Below are positions 49,793-60,066 of a DNA stretch of 64,000 nt, piece by piece. The first letter of the stretch is position 1. Each line of letters starts with the position of its first letter. The translations under genes and the position numbers were made by a program. A model generated the notes under the pieces. That model was not told the DNA's origin. It saw only the letters and a list, made by a program, of their open reading frames with translations, and did no database searches. Source of the DNA: Halorubrum cibi (GTDB lineage Archaea; Halobacteriota; Halobacteria; Halobacteriales; Haloferacaceae); contig NZ_FXTD01000007.1 in assembly GCF_900182635.1 (NCBI RefSeq), positions 1 to 64,000 on the forward strand, given 5' to 3'.

Positions 49793-50596
49793 GTGTCCGA
49801 TCAGAACGCCGACCAGCCGACCGAACAGAAGACTTCGAGGAGCATCCTCGATACGATCCTCGACGGCGCGCTCCACGAGATGAACCGTGAGCGGTCGGGA
49901 CTGCTGCTCTCGGGGCTGTCGGCGGGCCTCGACATCGGGTTCGGCCCGCTGATGATGGCCGTAGTGTTGACGCTCTCGCCCGCCGGGTTCGGCGATCTCA
50001 CGACCGAGCTGCTGTTGGCGAGCGTCTACTCGATCGGGTTCATGTTCGTCATCTTGGGCCGGTCGGAGCTGTTCACCGAACACACCACGCTGGCGGTGAT
50101 CCCGGTCCTCGACGGCCAGGCGTCGCTCCGCGACCTGGGCCGGCTGTGGGGGCTGGTGTACGTCGGCAACCTCGTCGGCGGGCTCTGTTTCACCCTGCTC
50201 GTGATCCTGTTGATGCCGGAACTCGGCGTCGTGACGCCGGCGGCGTTCGAGACGATCGCGTTGAAACTCGTCACCCACGACCTGCCGTGGCTGTTCGTCG
50301 GCGGCGTCTTCGCCGGCTGGCTGATGGGCCTCCTGGCGTGGCTGATCACGGCCGCACAGGAGACGACGAGCCGGCTGATCCTCGTGTTGATCGTCACCGG
50401 GACCATCGGTCTCCTCCATTTACCCCACTCGATCGCGGGCAACGTGGAGGTGTTGTTCGGGCTGTTCATGTCGCCCGCGATCACCCCGATCGACTACGTC
50501 GGGTTCCTCGTGCTGGCGACGGTCGGAAACGCCTTCGGCGGCGCGGTCTTCGTCGCGCTGTTGAAGTACGGACACGTCGTCCGCGGCGCGAACTGA
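49793..50596 (+). CDS. Formate/nitrite transporter family channel (FNT)
   Basis: The GTG-started 267-residue protein has about six hydrophobic helices and FNT-like segments (LLLSGLSAGLDIGFGPLMM, FMFVILGRSELFTEHTTLAV, AHG-like HDLPWLFVGG, GNAFGGAVFVALLKYGH). FNT channels pass small monovalent anions. The YfdC-like subgroup is a possible match. It sits between mce and the mutase gene on the opposite strand. Confidence 0.88.
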   Translation: MSDQNADQPTEQKTSRSILDTILDGALHEMNRERSGLLLSGLSAGLDIGFGPLMMAVVLTLSPAGFGDLTTELLLASVYSIGFMFVILGRSELFTEHTTLAVIPVLDGQASLRDLGRLWGLVYVGNLVGGLCFTLLVILLMPELGVVTPAAFETIALKLVTHDLPWLFVGGVFAGWLMGLLAWLITAAQETTSRLILVLIVTGTIGLLHLPHSIAGNVEVLFGLFMSPAITPIDYVGFLVLATVGNAFGGAVFVALLKYGHVVRGAN

Positions 50597-50648
50597 GGGG
50601 GTTCGGCGTCCCGTCCGATCGCGGGACTCGCCGCCGCCCAGTCGACGC

Positions 50649-52325
50649 TCACCGATCGGGGCTGTACTCGCCGAACTCCTCGCGGAACACGTCGGAGACC
50701 TCCTGGACGGTCGCGTACGCCTTCACCGCGTCGACGATCGGGGGCATCACGTTCGCCTCGCCGCGAGCCGCCTCCCTGACGGCGTCGAGCGCGGCCTCGA
50801 CCGCCTCGTCGTCGCGGTTAGCCTTGACCTCCTCGAGCCGCTCGCGCTGTTCGGCCTCCTGTTCGGGATCGACCTCCTCTAAGTCCATCTCGGGCTCCTC
50901 GTCCACCCGGAACTCGTTGACGCCGACGATCACGCGCTCGCCCTCCTCGATCTCGCGCTGGCGCTCGAAGGCGACGTCCTGGATCTGTCGTTGGACCCAC
51001 TGGCTCTCGACCGCCTCGAGCGCGCCGCCGCGGCGGTCGATCTCCTCGATGATCTCGAACGCCTCCTCCTCGATCCCGTCGGTGAGGCTCTCGACGTAGT
51101 AGCTCCCGGCGAGCGGGTCGATCGTGTCGGCCGCGCCCGACTCGTGTGCGAGGATCTGCTGGGTGCGCAGGGCGGTCCGCACCGACTGCTCCGTGGGGAG
51201 CGCGAGCGCCTCGTCCTTCCCGTTCGTGTGGAGGCTCTGGGTCCCCCCCAACACCGCCGCGAGCGCCTGGTAGGCCACTCTGACGACGTTGTTCTCGATC
51301 TGCTGGGCGGTCAGGGTGGAGCCGCCGGTCTGGGTGTGGAACTTCAGCTGTTTCGACTTGGGGTTCGTCGCGTCGAACCGCTCGTCCATGATCTCGGCCC
51401 ACATCCGGCGGGCCGCGCGGAACTTTGCCGCCTCCTCGAAGACGTTGTTGTGGGCGTTAAAGAAGAAGGAGAGCTGGGGGGCGAACTCGTCGACGTCGAG
51501 GCCGGCGTCGAGGGCGGCCTCGACGTACTCGATCCCGTTCGCGAGCGTGAACGCCACCTCCTGGGCGGCCGTCGATCCAGCCTCGCGGATGTGGTACCCC
51601 GAGATGGAGATGGTGTTGAATCCCGGCACCTCCTCGGCGCAGAACGCGAAGATATCGGTTATGAGCCGCATCGAGGGCCCCGGCGGGTAGATGTAGAGGT
51701 TCCGCGCGACGTACTCCTTCATGATGTCGTTCTGGATCGTCCCACGCAGTTCCGATCTCGGGACACCCTGCTGATCGCCCATCGCGACGTACATCGCGAG
51801 CAGGACCGCGGCGGGCGCGTTGATCGTCATCGACGTGGAGACCGAATCGAGTGGGATGCCGGAGAAGACGGTCTCGAAGTCGTCGAGCGTGTCGATGGCG
51901 ACCCCCGACCGGCCGACCTCCCCCTCGGCCATCGCGGCGTCGGAGTCGTACCCCATCTGCGTCGGGAGGTCGAACGCCATCGAGAGCCCCGAGGAGCCCT
52001 CGTCGATGAGGTAGCGGAACCGCTCGTTGGTCTCGGCGGCCGTGCCCATCCCGGCGTACTGTCGCATCGTCCAGAGCCGGCCGCGGTGCATCGTCGAGTA
52101 GACGCCGCGGGTGTACGGCTCCTCGCCGGGGAAGCCGACGTCCTCGCGGTAGTCGTGATCGGCGACGTCGGCGGGGGTGTACAGCGGGTCGACCGACTGG
52201 CCGCCGGTGTCGGTCGTGAACTCCGCCTCGCGCTCCCCGAACCGGTCGACGGTGTCGCCGTAGGTTCCCTCCTCCCAGGACTCCTTCGCCTCCCGGATCT
52301 CGGCCAGCTCCTCGGGGTCGTACAT
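50649..52325 (-). CDS. mcmA1: Methylmalonyl-CoA mutase large (catalytic) subunit
   Basis: The 558-residue TIM-barrel subunit has [56 protein letters not shown] and [18 protein letters not shown]. No B12-binding domain follows, so the cobalamin subunit must be encoded elsewhere, as usual in archaea. With mce it converts propionyl-CoA-derived methylmalonyl-CoA to succinyl-CoA. Confidence 0.95.
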   Translation of the reverse strand: MYDPEELAEIREAKESWEEGTYGDTVDRFGEREAEFTTDTGGQSVDPLYTPADVADHDYREDVGFPGEEPYTRGVYSTMHRGRLWTMRQYAGMGTAAETNERFRYLIDEGSSGLSMAFDLPTQMGYDSDAAMAEGEVGRSGVAIDTLDDFETVFSGIPLDSVSTSMTINAPAAVLLAMYVAMGDQQGVPRSELRGTIQNDIMKEYVARNLYIYPPGPSMRLITDIFAFCAEEVPGFNTISISGYHIREAGSTAAQEVAFTLANGIEYVEAALDAGLDVDEFAPQLSFFFNAHNNVFEEAAKFRAARRMWAEIMDERFDATNPKSKQLKFHTQTGGSTLTAQQIENNVVRVAYQALAAVLGGTQSLHTNGKDEALALPTEQSVRTALRTQQILAHESGAADTIDPLAGSYYVESLTDGIEEEAFEIIEEIDRRGGALEAVESQWVQRQIQDVAFERQREIEEGERVIVGVNEFRVDEEPEMDLEEVDPEQEAEQRERLEEVKANRDDEAVEAALDAVREAARGEANVMPPIVDAVKAYATVQEVSDVFREEFGEYSPDR

Positions 52326-52421
52326 TACCTACACCGTCGTCCGAGCACGACTTAACGGTTGACCCGGGACGCGGCGAGCGCCCCCGACTCACGCGGCGAC
52401 CGCGCCCGACCTCGCCCGCGT

Positions 52422-53366
52422 TCAGTACTCCAGCACGCCCGCGTACCGATCGACCGCGATCACGGCGGCCGCGCCGCCGACGGCCGCGGCCGCGAACAGC
52501 GGGAGAGCGCTCGTCCACGTCCCGCCGGACTCGGCGAGCCGCATCGAGACTTCGATCACCGGGGCGCGGAGCGCGCCGACGATCAGGCTCACGAGGAACG
52601 CGAGCGTCGCGGCGCGGGCGGCCTCGAGCGCGCGTCGAACCGCGTGTGCGATCGTGAACAGCCCGACGACTCCGCCGGCGAGAAACGTCGCGATCGGCGG
52701 GATGGTTCCGGCGATCGCGGCGGTTCCTTCGCCCGCGGCGGCCGCCGCGATCCCGTCGATGAACGCGCCGAGCGTCCCCGACATGAACTCGTACTGGCCG
52801 AGGACGACGAGCAGCAGCGATCCCGAGAGCCCGGGCAGGACCATCGCGCTGACCGCGATCGCCCCCGAGAGAAAGACGACCGGAAGCGCGTGATCGAGCG
52901 CGGTCGCGCCGTACCCCGACGCGAGAAACGCCGCGAGGAAGCCGCAGACCGCCGCCGCCTTCCTGCCCGTCGTCTCCAGATCGACCGCACCGTAGAGTAC
53001 GAGCGCGGAGGCGGCGATCAGCCCGAAGAAGAACCCGTAGGTCGCGACGGGAAACGCCGAAAGGAGTTCGTCGACGAGGCTCAACACGAGGACGACCGCG
53101 GTCCCGATCCCCGCGCCGAGGACGGCGAGGAAGCCGCCGTCGACCTCGCGAAACGCGGCCCGCGCGTCCGCGCGAGCGCTCGGGTGGACCCCGCCCAGCA
53201 CCCGCGCGATCCGGTCGGGACCGATCGCGGTCACCGCCGCGATCAGCCGCTCGTAGATACCGACGACCAGCGCGATGGTGCCGCCCGAGACGCCCGGGAC
53301 CGCGTCGGCGGTCCCCATCGCCAACCCCTTCAGATATATCGCGAGCCAGTCCCGAGCGTCCGCCAT
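52422..53366 (-). CDS. DUF368 membrane protein, candidate dolichyl-phosphate transporter
   Basis: The 314-residue protein has about nine hydrophobic segments and the DUF368 signature repeated in each half: ADAVPGVSGGTIALVVGIYE (residues 20-39) and PGLSGSLLLVVLGQYE. Bacterial DUF368 proteins (PopT) return undecaprenyl phosphate across the membrane. Here the gene begins 6 bp after the aglB stop on the same strand, so both are almost certainly co-transcribed. I infer recycling of dolichyl phosphate released by AglB on the outer face. Confidence 0.9.
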   Translation of the reverse strand: MADARDWLAIYLKGLAMGTADAVPGVSGGTIALVVGIYERLIAAVTAIGPDRIARVLGGVHPSARADARAAFREVDGGFLAVLGAGIGTAVVLVLSLVDELLSAFPVATYGFFFGLIAASALVLYGAVDLETTGRKAAAVCGFLAAFLASGYGATALDHALPVVFLSGAIAVSAMVLPGLSGSLLLVVLGQYEFMSGTLGAFIDGIAAAAAGEGTAAIAGTIPPIATFLAGGVVGLFTIAHAVRRALEAARAATLAFLVSLIVGALRAPVIEVSMRLAESGGTWTSALPLFAAAAVGGAAAVIAVDRYAGVLEY

Positions 53367-53372
53367 CGCGGA

Positions 53373-56300
53373 TCAGGGTTCCACGGAGACGTACTCGGGC
53401 GCGGTGAGTGCGGCGCTCGACTCGTTCGTCTCGTTTCCTCCGTCGGAGCCGCCGTCCCCGGAGCCGCCCGACTCGTCACCGACCGGGCATTCGGGATCGC
53501 CGGAGGGACAGTCGACGATCTCCTCCTCGAGTTCGACGGTCGTGGCGGCGTCGTTCTCGCCGATCACCTGTCCCTCGGTGACCTCGACCTGTCCGACGTT
53601 CCGGGTCGTGTAGAGGTCCTCGTCCGTCGTCGTCCCCGTCGTGACCTCGTAAGGGCCGGTCGCCCGCACGCTCGTGTTCGTGTACCCCTCCTCGGGACCG
53701 AACTCGTCGTAGCCGGTCGTCGAGTACGGAACGGTGAACTCGAATTCACCGTTCGAGTCCGCGGTCGCGTACTGCGTGTACTCGAAGGTCGCGCCCGAGG
53801 GCTTCTCCATCTCCACCGTCGCCCGGACTTCCTCGCCCGGCTCCGCGCCGCTCCCCTCGATCGTCGCGCCGGGGACGCGCTCGAACGTCTTCACCCAGTC
53901 GTCCTGATATGCGGCGAGCACCGATTCGCCGAGGACGTCCTGGAAGCTCACGCCGAGCTGCTGGAGCACCCCGACCTGTCCCGCGGAGGCGGAGCGTCCC
54001 TGCGATTCGGTGGCGTGAACGAGCCGGTGGTGCTCGAGCGCCTCGACGCGCTCCGAGGGAAGCCCGCCGATCCCGCCGACCTGGGCGCTTCCGTCCTCCT
54101 CGACGTACTCACGGGCCGCGGAGACGTTCTCGAACTGGCGGACCATCGTCCTCGGGTCCTCCGGAAGCACGGCGAGTTCGACCTGCTCGCCGCTCGCGGT
54201 TTCCGCCGCCTGCGTGTCCCAGTCGACGACGACCGGTTCGGGCTCCACCGCGCTCCCGTGGTGTTCGTACAGCCGGATCATCTGGCTCTCGTGGTACCGC
54301 TGGGTGTTCACTTGCATCACCGTGCCGAACCCACCCTGCTGGGTCTGCTGGTAGAGGACGCGGTTGAAGTCCCGCCGCGTCACGTTGCCCGCGTCGTAGA
54401 ACGTCACCGGCGCGCCGAACTTCGAGTTCGGCGAGGCCATCTGCCGGTCGACCATCACGTACCGGGTGTGTTCACCCTCCGTGCTCTGGCTCGCGAGCAC
54501 CTCCCGTCCGGCCTCCTCGCTCGGCGCGAGCAGGTAGTTCGCGGCCTCGACGGCGTTCTGCTGGAACGGGTTCGCGTTCGGGATCCGTTCCGCACGGGTG
54601 GTGATCCAGTGGCCGTAGTCCCACCACGACTGGACGCCGTAGGCGCCCTCCGGGTACTCGAAGTCGCCGTCGGCGGGACGCTCGTAGGTGCCGTAGTACT
54701 CCATTGGGTTGTCGGCGCCCTCGAGCTCGCCCGGGTGCGGCGTCTCGTCGTTCATCCACTGGAGGCTCTCGTCCCACTCGACCACGCTGCCCGGACCGGT
54801 CGAGTTACCCGCGGTCCACACCGGCGTGGCGACCCCCACGAGCGGCACGAGGAGGACGGCGAGCACCGCGAGTGCGGTCAGGACCTGCCACCCCTCGATC
54901 TCGCGAAGCGCATCGAGCGAGGAGAGGTCGATCGCGTCGAACGTGACTTGAAGGAAGTACGCCGCGCCGACCGCGACGACCACCGCGAGGTAGTAGTTGA
55001 AGCGGGCCTGGGTGAATGCGGCGCTCCCGATGAACGCGGCCCACACGACGAAGTACAGCTCCTCCGCGTCGTACTCGACGAGGAACGTCGCGCCGACGAG
55101 GAACGCCGCGGCGATGACGAGCCCGACCACCTGCCAGCTCACGCCGACGACCCCGCCGAGCGCGTCGTACAGCTGGGGCACCGCGTAGACGGAGCCGACG
55201 ACCGCGAGCGCGGCCGGGATGTAGAGCGTGTGGTTCGGGTCGTCGGAGCGGTACAGCGGACGCGCGACGACGTAGAGGACCGCCGCGAGCGCGAGGAAGA
55301 AGGCGAGGCCGTACTGACCGAGGACGAAGTCGGCGAAGGAGGCGTTCTGGAGCGGCGGCTGCCCCTCGCCGATGGTGCGGAACGTGGCTCGGGCGCTGAA
55401 GCCGACGAAGTTCAGGAGGTTACGCGAGAGCGTCGACCACAGCGACGGGAGCGCGAGCCACAGGAAGCCGGCAGAGGCGACGATCAGGCCGCCGACTGCT
55501 GGCGGGTAGGTGTCGGGAGTCAGATCGTCGCGCGCCTCCCACTGGCGGGCGAGCCACGCGAGGAAGATCGCTCCCACGGCGACGCCAAGGGGGAGAATCA
55601 CCTGGAGGAGCGAGTAGTCCGTTACTGCGAACGAGAACGTGTCAAGAGGAACGAGCTGCATCAGCCCGGTGACGCCCATCGCGACCGCGCCGGCGAAGGC
55701 GATCGGCTCCGGACTCCTTCCGTGGTAGGTGTCGCTCGTGATCTTGATGGCGAGGTAGACGCCGGTAAAGCCGACCATCAGAATGCCGGGCTGCCACGTC
55801 CAGATGTAGAGGCCGAGTGCCACGCCCGCGGCCGCGGCGTACGCGGCGGGTCGGCGGAGGGCGTCCCAGTCGCGGTCGACGAGGAGTTCCCAGACCGGTG
55901 CCTCGCGCTCCGCGACCGCGAAGGCGACGAGGAACGCGAGGACGGCGACCGACTGGAAGAACACCTCGGCCGCGCTGTGGTCTGGGAAGCCGACCAGCGA
56001 GTAGCTGAAGAACGTGCCCGGGAGGAGCGCGAGCACGCCGGACGCCACGAGGGCGGCCGGTCGGTCGACGAACCGGCGCGCGATGAAGAACGTCGGCACC
56101 GCGACGAGCGCCCCCGCGATGGGGGCCATGACCAGCATGACTTCCTCGGTGCCGCCCATGATCGGACCGGCGATCCAGATGCTGACCGCCATGATGTGGT
56201 CCCATAGAGTACCGAACTGGCCGGCTTGGACGCCGAACGGGAATCCCGTCCACGGGTCGAACTCGAGGGTACTCGGCCAGTTCTCGAGGAGATAACTCGT

Positions 56301-56495
56301 CTCGCGGAGGTGGTACCACGGGTCGTTCCCGCGGAAGTAGACCTCGCCGTCACGGACGAAGTTCCCGTACGATCGGAGTCGAGTCCACAACATAAACGCG
56401 AAAACGCCCGCGATGACTGGGACGTGGTACCAGCGTTCGAGGAGGTCGAGCGGGGACTTCTCGTCCTCCTCGGCGGTATCCGTTCGTTCGCTCAT
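53373..56495 (-). CDS. aglB: Archaeal oligosaccharyltransferase AglB
   Basis: The 1040-residue STT3/AglB protein transfers lipid-linked glycans to Asn in Asn-X-Ser/Thr on the outer membrane face. It has about 13 N-terminal membrane helices with GNDPWYHLRE in the first external loop, the catalytic-site motif WWDYG at residues 624-628, and a large C-terminal soluble domain ending in a Ser/Gly/Asp-rich tail. It is the first gene of an operon with the DUF368 protein and is divergent from an AglG-like glycosyltransferase. Confidence 0.96.
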   Translation of the reverse strand: MSERTDTAEEDEKSPLDLLERWYHVPVIAGVFAFMLWTRLRSYGNFVRDGEVYFRGNDPWYHLRETSYLLENWPSTLEFDPWTGFPFGVQAGQFGTLWDHIMAVSIWIAGPIMGGTEEVMLVMAPIAGALVAVPTFFIARRFVDRPAALVASGVLALLPGTFFSYSLVGFPDHSAAEVFFQSVAVLAFLVAFAVAEREAPVWELLVDRDWDALRRPAAYAAAAGVALGLYIWTWQPGILMVGFTGVYLAIKITSDTYHGRSPEPIAFAGAVAMGVTGLMQLVPLDTFSFAVTDYSLLQVILPLGVAVGAIFLAWLARQWEARDDLTPDTYPPAVGGLIVASAGFLWLALPSLWSTLSRNLLNFVGFSARATFRTIGEGQPPLQNASFADFVLGQYGLAFFLALAAVLYVVARPLYRSDDPNHTLYIPAALAVVGSVYAVPQLYDALGGVVGVSWQVVGLVIAAAFLVGATFLVEYDAEELYFVVWAAFIGSAAFTQARFNYYLAVVVAVGAAYFLQVTFDAIDLSSLDALREIEGWQVLTALAVLAVLLVPLVGVATPVWTAGNSTGPGSVVEWDESLQWMNDETPHPGELEGADNPMEYYGTYERPADGDFEYPEGAYGVQSWWDYGHWITTRAERIPNANPFQQNAVEAANYLLAPSEEAGREVLASQSTEGEHTRYVMVDRQMASPNSKFGAPVTFYDAGNVTRRDFNRVLYQQTQQGGFGTVMQVNTQRYHESQMIRLYEHHGSAVEPEPVVVDWDTQAAETASGEQVELAVLPEDPRTMVRQFENVSAAREYVEEDGSAQVGGIGGLPSERVEALEHHRLVHATESQGRSASAGQVGVLQQLGVSFQDVLGESVLAAYQDDWVKTFERVPGATIEGSGAEPGEEVRATVEMEKPSGATFEYTQYATADSNGEFEFTVPYSTTGYDEFGPEEGYTNTSVRATGPYEVTTGTTTDEDLYTTRNVGQVEVTEGQVIGENDAATTVELEEEIVDCPSGDPECPVGDESGGSGDGGSDGGNETNESSAALTAPEYVSVEP

Positions 56496-56597
56496 TACAC
56501 GGGAACACTCCGAAAACGTCCATAAGCCTTGTTATAACTGGTCGACGGCGAAGGGAGGTCAGAATGTTTATTCATCCACCTCCGAAACCATTGACCG

Positions 56598-57536
56598 ATG
56601 AAGGTCTCCGTCGTCGTCTGTACGTACACGATGGACCGCTACGACGTGTTCACGGAGGCCGTCGAGAGTGCGCTCTCTCAGACGTACGACCCGATCGAGG
56701 TCGTGTTGGTGATCGACGGGAACCCCGAGGTGTACGAGCGGACGGTCGCGAACTTCAGCGACCGCGAGAACGTCGTGATCCACGACAACGAGGAGAACCG
56801 TGGAATCTCCTACAGCCGGACGAAAGGCGCGGAGTTGGCCTCCGGCGAGATCGTCGCGTTCATCGACGACGACGGCGTCGCGGAAGAGGACTGGATCGAG
56901 TCGCTCGTCGAGGTGTACGAGACGACCGACGCGATCGCGGTCGGCGGTGACGTGCGACCGAACTGGCAGGGTGACCGTCCGGACTTCTTCCCCGAGGAGT
57001 TCTACTGGCTCGTCGGCTGCGTCGAACCCGATTTCGCCGAGGACGGCGAGGAAGTCCGGAACACGTACGGATCGAACATCTCGTACCGGCGCGAGCAGTT
57101 CCTCAACGTCGGCGGATACGATCCGAACACCGGACGAAAGGGGGATAAACACTTACAGGCGCATGAAGCACCGGTAGGAATCCGGCTATTGGAGAAGTTT
57201 GGGAAGGGGATGGTGTTCACGGAGAGCGCGATCGTCCACCACAAGCTGTTTGAGTACCGCGGCGAGTTTCGGTGGTTAGTGTTTCGGTCCTTCTGGCAGG
57301 GCTACTCCAAGCGCGTGATGGACCTACTGTACCCGGACGCACCCGACGACAAGGGAGACTACCTGAAGTGGTTGCTAGCGGATAGGATTCCGCGACGGCT
57401 GGAGGGGTTGATTCGGTCGCCGTCGTGGGGCGCAATAACGCAACTGGCCGCGATCGGCGCGTTTACCGGAGCGGTCGGGTTGGGATATCTGTACGCAATC
57501 GCGACACCGAACCTCGTCGAGAAGGCGAATCAATAG
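56598..57536 (+). CDS. AglG-like glycosyltransferase family 2
   Basis: The 312-residue GT2 enzyme has the N-terminal VSVVVCTYTMDRYDVF, the DXD-type metal site D90-D91-D92 (FIDDDGVAEEDW), and a hydrophobic C-terminal segment (about residues 280-302). It resembles Haloferax AglG, the glucuronosyltransferase that adds the second sugar to glucosyl-dolichyl phosphate. The first ~180 codons are GC-rich; from about 57130 codons such as TTA, CTA, GTA and ATA become frequent, a shift that continues into the following AT-rich spacer. Confidence 0.88.
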   Translation: MKVSVVVCTYTMDRYDVFTEAVESALSQTYDPIEVVLVIDGNPEVYERTVANFSDRENVVIHDNEENRGISYSRTKGAELASGEIVAFIDDDGVAEEDWIESLVEVYETTDAIAVGGDVRPNWQGDRPDFFPEEFYWLVGCVEPDFAEDGEEVRNTYGSNISYRREQFLNVGGYDPNTGRKGDKHLQAHEAPVGIRLLEKFGKGMVFTESAIVHHKLFEYRGEFRWLVFRSFWQGYSKRVMDLLYPDAPDDKGDYLKWLLADRIPRRLEGLIRSPSWGAITQLAAIGAFTGAVGLGYLYAIATPNLVEKANQ

Positions 57537-57849
57537 TCGATTACTACGGATAGCATCGTAGATTTGAAAAATATTTGATCAACTGAATCACTCGTGTACT
57601 TATTGACGTTTCTGCCTGTCGGAAGTCGTACAGAAAATCTGAATTAAACTCCGAATTTCTTGTCTTCGCGTTCTCTGTTATCGTCAACCTCGAATATACC
57701 TGTAAACCACCAATACAAATACAAAAAACCGTGAGGTAGATTTTTTCATGGTAACGGGAATATCTGATCTCAAAAAATCCTCGGATTTGGACATCTCTCT
57801 GATACGTACTCAACAAGACTTATCACTCGATTCGGGCTACGTCGTGGCA
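57537..57849. other. 313-bp AT-rich spacer
   Basis: Strongly AT-rich with no credible gene; an 87-residue open frame on the minus strand lacks family features. Contains the promoter of the next gene at its right end. Confidence 0.55.
57818..57824 (+). promoter_or_regulatory. TATA box deciding the start of the nucleotide-sugar dehydrogenase gene
   Basis: ACTTATC centred 29 bp upstream of ATG 57850; it excludes the ATG at 57748. Confidence 0.55.
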
Positions 57850-59130
57850 ATGTCTACTGATGACGACACGCCGCGGGTCGGCGTCGTCGGACTCGGCTAC
57901 GTCGGTCTCCCTCTGGCGCTCGCGTTCACGCGGGCGGGATACGAAGTCGTTGGCGTCGACATCGACACGGAACGGATCGACGCGATTCGAGACGGTCGCT
58001 CGTACGTGACCGACGTCTCGGATGAAGACGTGGCGGCTGCGCTCGACGGGGGACTTCAGGTGACGACCGAGTACGAAGCACTGAGCGACGTCGACGGCGT
58101 GTCCATCTGTGTACCGACGCCTCTCCGAAAGACAGGACAGCCGAACCTCTCGTACGTCGCGGATGCGACGGAACGACTCGCTAAGGTTCTCCCGGACGGA
58201 TGTACCGTGATCCTCGAAAGCACGGTCTACCCCGGCGCAATGGAGGACCTGGTCGTGCCGACGTTGTCCGAGAACGGGAAGACGATCGGTGAAGACGTAT
58301 ACGTCGCGTTCTCTCCCGAACGTATCGATCCGGGCCGAGAGGACTACACACTCACGGAGATACCGAAGGTACTGGGTGGAGTGACACCCTCCTGTGGCGA
58401 TCACGCGATGGCGCTGTACGAGGGCGTGTTCGATGAAGTCGTCCGAGTCGAATCCTCGACCGAGGCCGAACTGGTGAAGCTCTTGGAGAACACGTTCCGC
58501 GCGGTCAACATCGGTCTGATAAACGAGATCGCGATGATCGCGAACGACCTCGATGTCGACATCTGGCAAGTCGTGGAGGCCGCTTCGACGAAGCCCTACG
58601 GCTTCATGCCGTTCTATCCGGGACCGGGACTAGGGGGCCACTGTATCCCGATCGATCCCCTGTACCTGTCGTGGAAGGCGGGCCAGCAGGGCATCCAGAC
58701 GCGCTTTATCGATCTGGCGGATCAGGTGAACCGAGAAATGCCAGTCCACGTCGTCCGCCGAGTGAACGGACTGCTCAACGAGAAGGGATTGGCGGTGTCA
58801 CAGTCGTCGATCTTGATCGTCGGGGTCGCGTACAAACCGGACGTATCTGACGTCCGAGAGTCGCCGGCGTACGACGTGATGGGCTTGTTAGAGGAACGCG
58901 GCGCGAAGATCTCCTATCACGACCCGTACGTTCCGGAATTCGAGGTCGAAGGTGAGACGTACGAATCCATCGAATTAACGGAACAGATACTCAGACGCGC
59001 CGATTGTACACTAATTGTGACCGATCACGACGTGCTCGATCTGGATTCGATCGTAGATCATGCCCCCCTAGTGTTCGATACACGAAACGCTACGAACGGT
59101 CATGACGCTACGCACGTCCATCATCTCTGA
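57850..59130 (+). CDS. Nucleotide-sugar dehydrogenase (UDP-HexNAc 6-dehydrogenase type)
   Basis: The 426-residue enzyme oxidises a UDP-sugar to the uronic acid using NAD+. It shows the Rossmann loop GVVGLGYVGLPLALAFTRAG, SPERIDPG, and the nucleophile C265 in GPGLGGHCIPIDPLYLSWK. The last block is typical of WbpA/WecC-type enzymes acting on UDP-N-acetyl sugars rather than AglM-type UDP-glucose dehydrogenase. It supplies a uronate for the N-glycan built by neighbouring genes. Base composition is less GC-rich than in the core genome. Confidence 0.92.
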   Translation: MSTDDDTPRVGVVGLGYVGLPLALAFTRAGYEVVGVDIDTERIDAIRDGRSYVTDVSDEDVAAALDGGLQVTTEYEALSDVDGVSICVPTPLRKTGQPNLSYVADATERLAKVLPDGCTVILESTVYPGAMEDLVVPTLSENGKTIGEDVYVAFSPERIDPGREDYTLTEIPKVLGGVTPSCGDHAMALYEGVFDEVVRVESSTEAELVKLLENTFRAVNIGLINEIAMIANDLDVDIWQVVEAASTKPYGFMPFYPGPGLGGHCIPIDPLYLSWKAGQQGIQTRFIDLADQVNREMPVHVVRRVNGLLNEKGLAVSQSSILIVGVAYKPDVSDVRESPAYDVMGLLEERGAKISYHDPYVPEFEVEGETYESIELTEQILRRADCTLIVTDHDVLDLDSIVDHAPLVFDTRNATNGHDATHVHHL

Positions 59131-59148
59131 TCCGAATAACATCCCGAT

Positions 59149-60066
59149 TTAGTCGACGTTGTGGGGTGGTGTACTGTCGCCATTTCGTCCACGGCCCTCA
59201 CCGGCGACGAGTTCCAGGACGTAGCCGAGCCCGCGACATCCGAGAAAGAGATATCCAAGCAAGACAAAGACCAGTCGCTCTCGTGTATTGAGCTCAGAAG
59301 CACCCGTCTGCTGGCCCGAACCCGAAGGACGCGGGGGTATCCCCGGTCGTCCGTATCGGTTCGGATAGTACCGTTGAAGCTGACAAAACCCACGTCCAAC
59401 GCGGATCTCCTTTTTGATCTGGCTTCGGAGCGACGTTCGCGCCGGATGATATACTCGAGTGTCGGGTGTAAATTTGATCTCGCGGCCGGAAGCGACGACA
59501 CGATTTCCGAACTCCGCGTCGCCACCGGAGATCAATCGATGATCGAAGAGACCGACGTCCTCGAACACATCTCGGCGGACGGCGATACAGCCTCCACCAC
59601 CGAAATCGCGTTCCTTTGCATACACTTCGATCGGAAAACTGGTATGTGCGTTGTATCGTGCGACGAGCGTGTCTCGACCCTCAGGAACATACACTTCTAC
59701 GTCATACGTGAGATACTCCGTGCCATGTATCTCACTAACAATGGTTTCGAGCCAATCGGAGTCTGCCGTGATGTCGGCGTCAATGAAGACGAGAACGTCT
59801 CCTCGTGCCCGCGCTATTCCAGTATTCCGGGCCGCATACGAACTCTGTATGTCGTCTTCAACGGCGACGAAGACGCGACCGTGTTCATCCGCGTATTCAT
59901 GGGCCACGTTACGGGTATCATCCGTGGAGTCGTTGTCGACGATGATGATCTCTACACTCTCTAACAGATCTTGTTGTAGTATGGATTCGACCGTCTCGCT
60001 CAATCCACATGGATCGTTATAAACGGGGATTATCACAGATACAAGAGAACGATCCGTCTCTGACAT
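59149..60066 (-). CDS. Glycosyltransferase family 2
   Basis: The 305-residue GT2 enzyme has VSVIIPVYNDPCGLSETVES, IIVDNDSTDDT, NTGIARARGD and the metal site D96-A-D98, with GGDAEFGNRV as the likely catalytic base region. One hydrophobic segment lies near residues 270-285. AglE-like function is possible. It converges on the dehydrogenase gene with an 18-bp gap and shares its lower GC. Confidence 0.88.
   Translation of the reverse strand: MSETDRSLVSVIIPVYNDPCGLSETVESILQQDLLESVEIIIVDNDSTDDTRNVAHEYADEHGRVFVAVEDDIQSSYAARNTGIARARGDVLVFIDADITADSDWLETIVSEIHGTEYLTYDVEVYVPEGRDTLVARYNAHTSFPIEVYAKERDFGGGGCIAVRRDVFEDVGLFDHRLISGGDAEFGNRVVASGREIKFTPDTRVYHPARTSLRSQIKKEIRVGRGFCQLQRYYPNRYGRPGIPPRPSGSGQQTGASELNTRERLVFVLLGYLFLGCRGLGYVLELVAGEGRGRNGDSTPPHNVD

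Noticed and set aside
52359-56207. 1282-codon open frame on the plus strand
   Set aside because: Antisense shadow of the DUF368 and aglB genes, both of which have clear family motifs.
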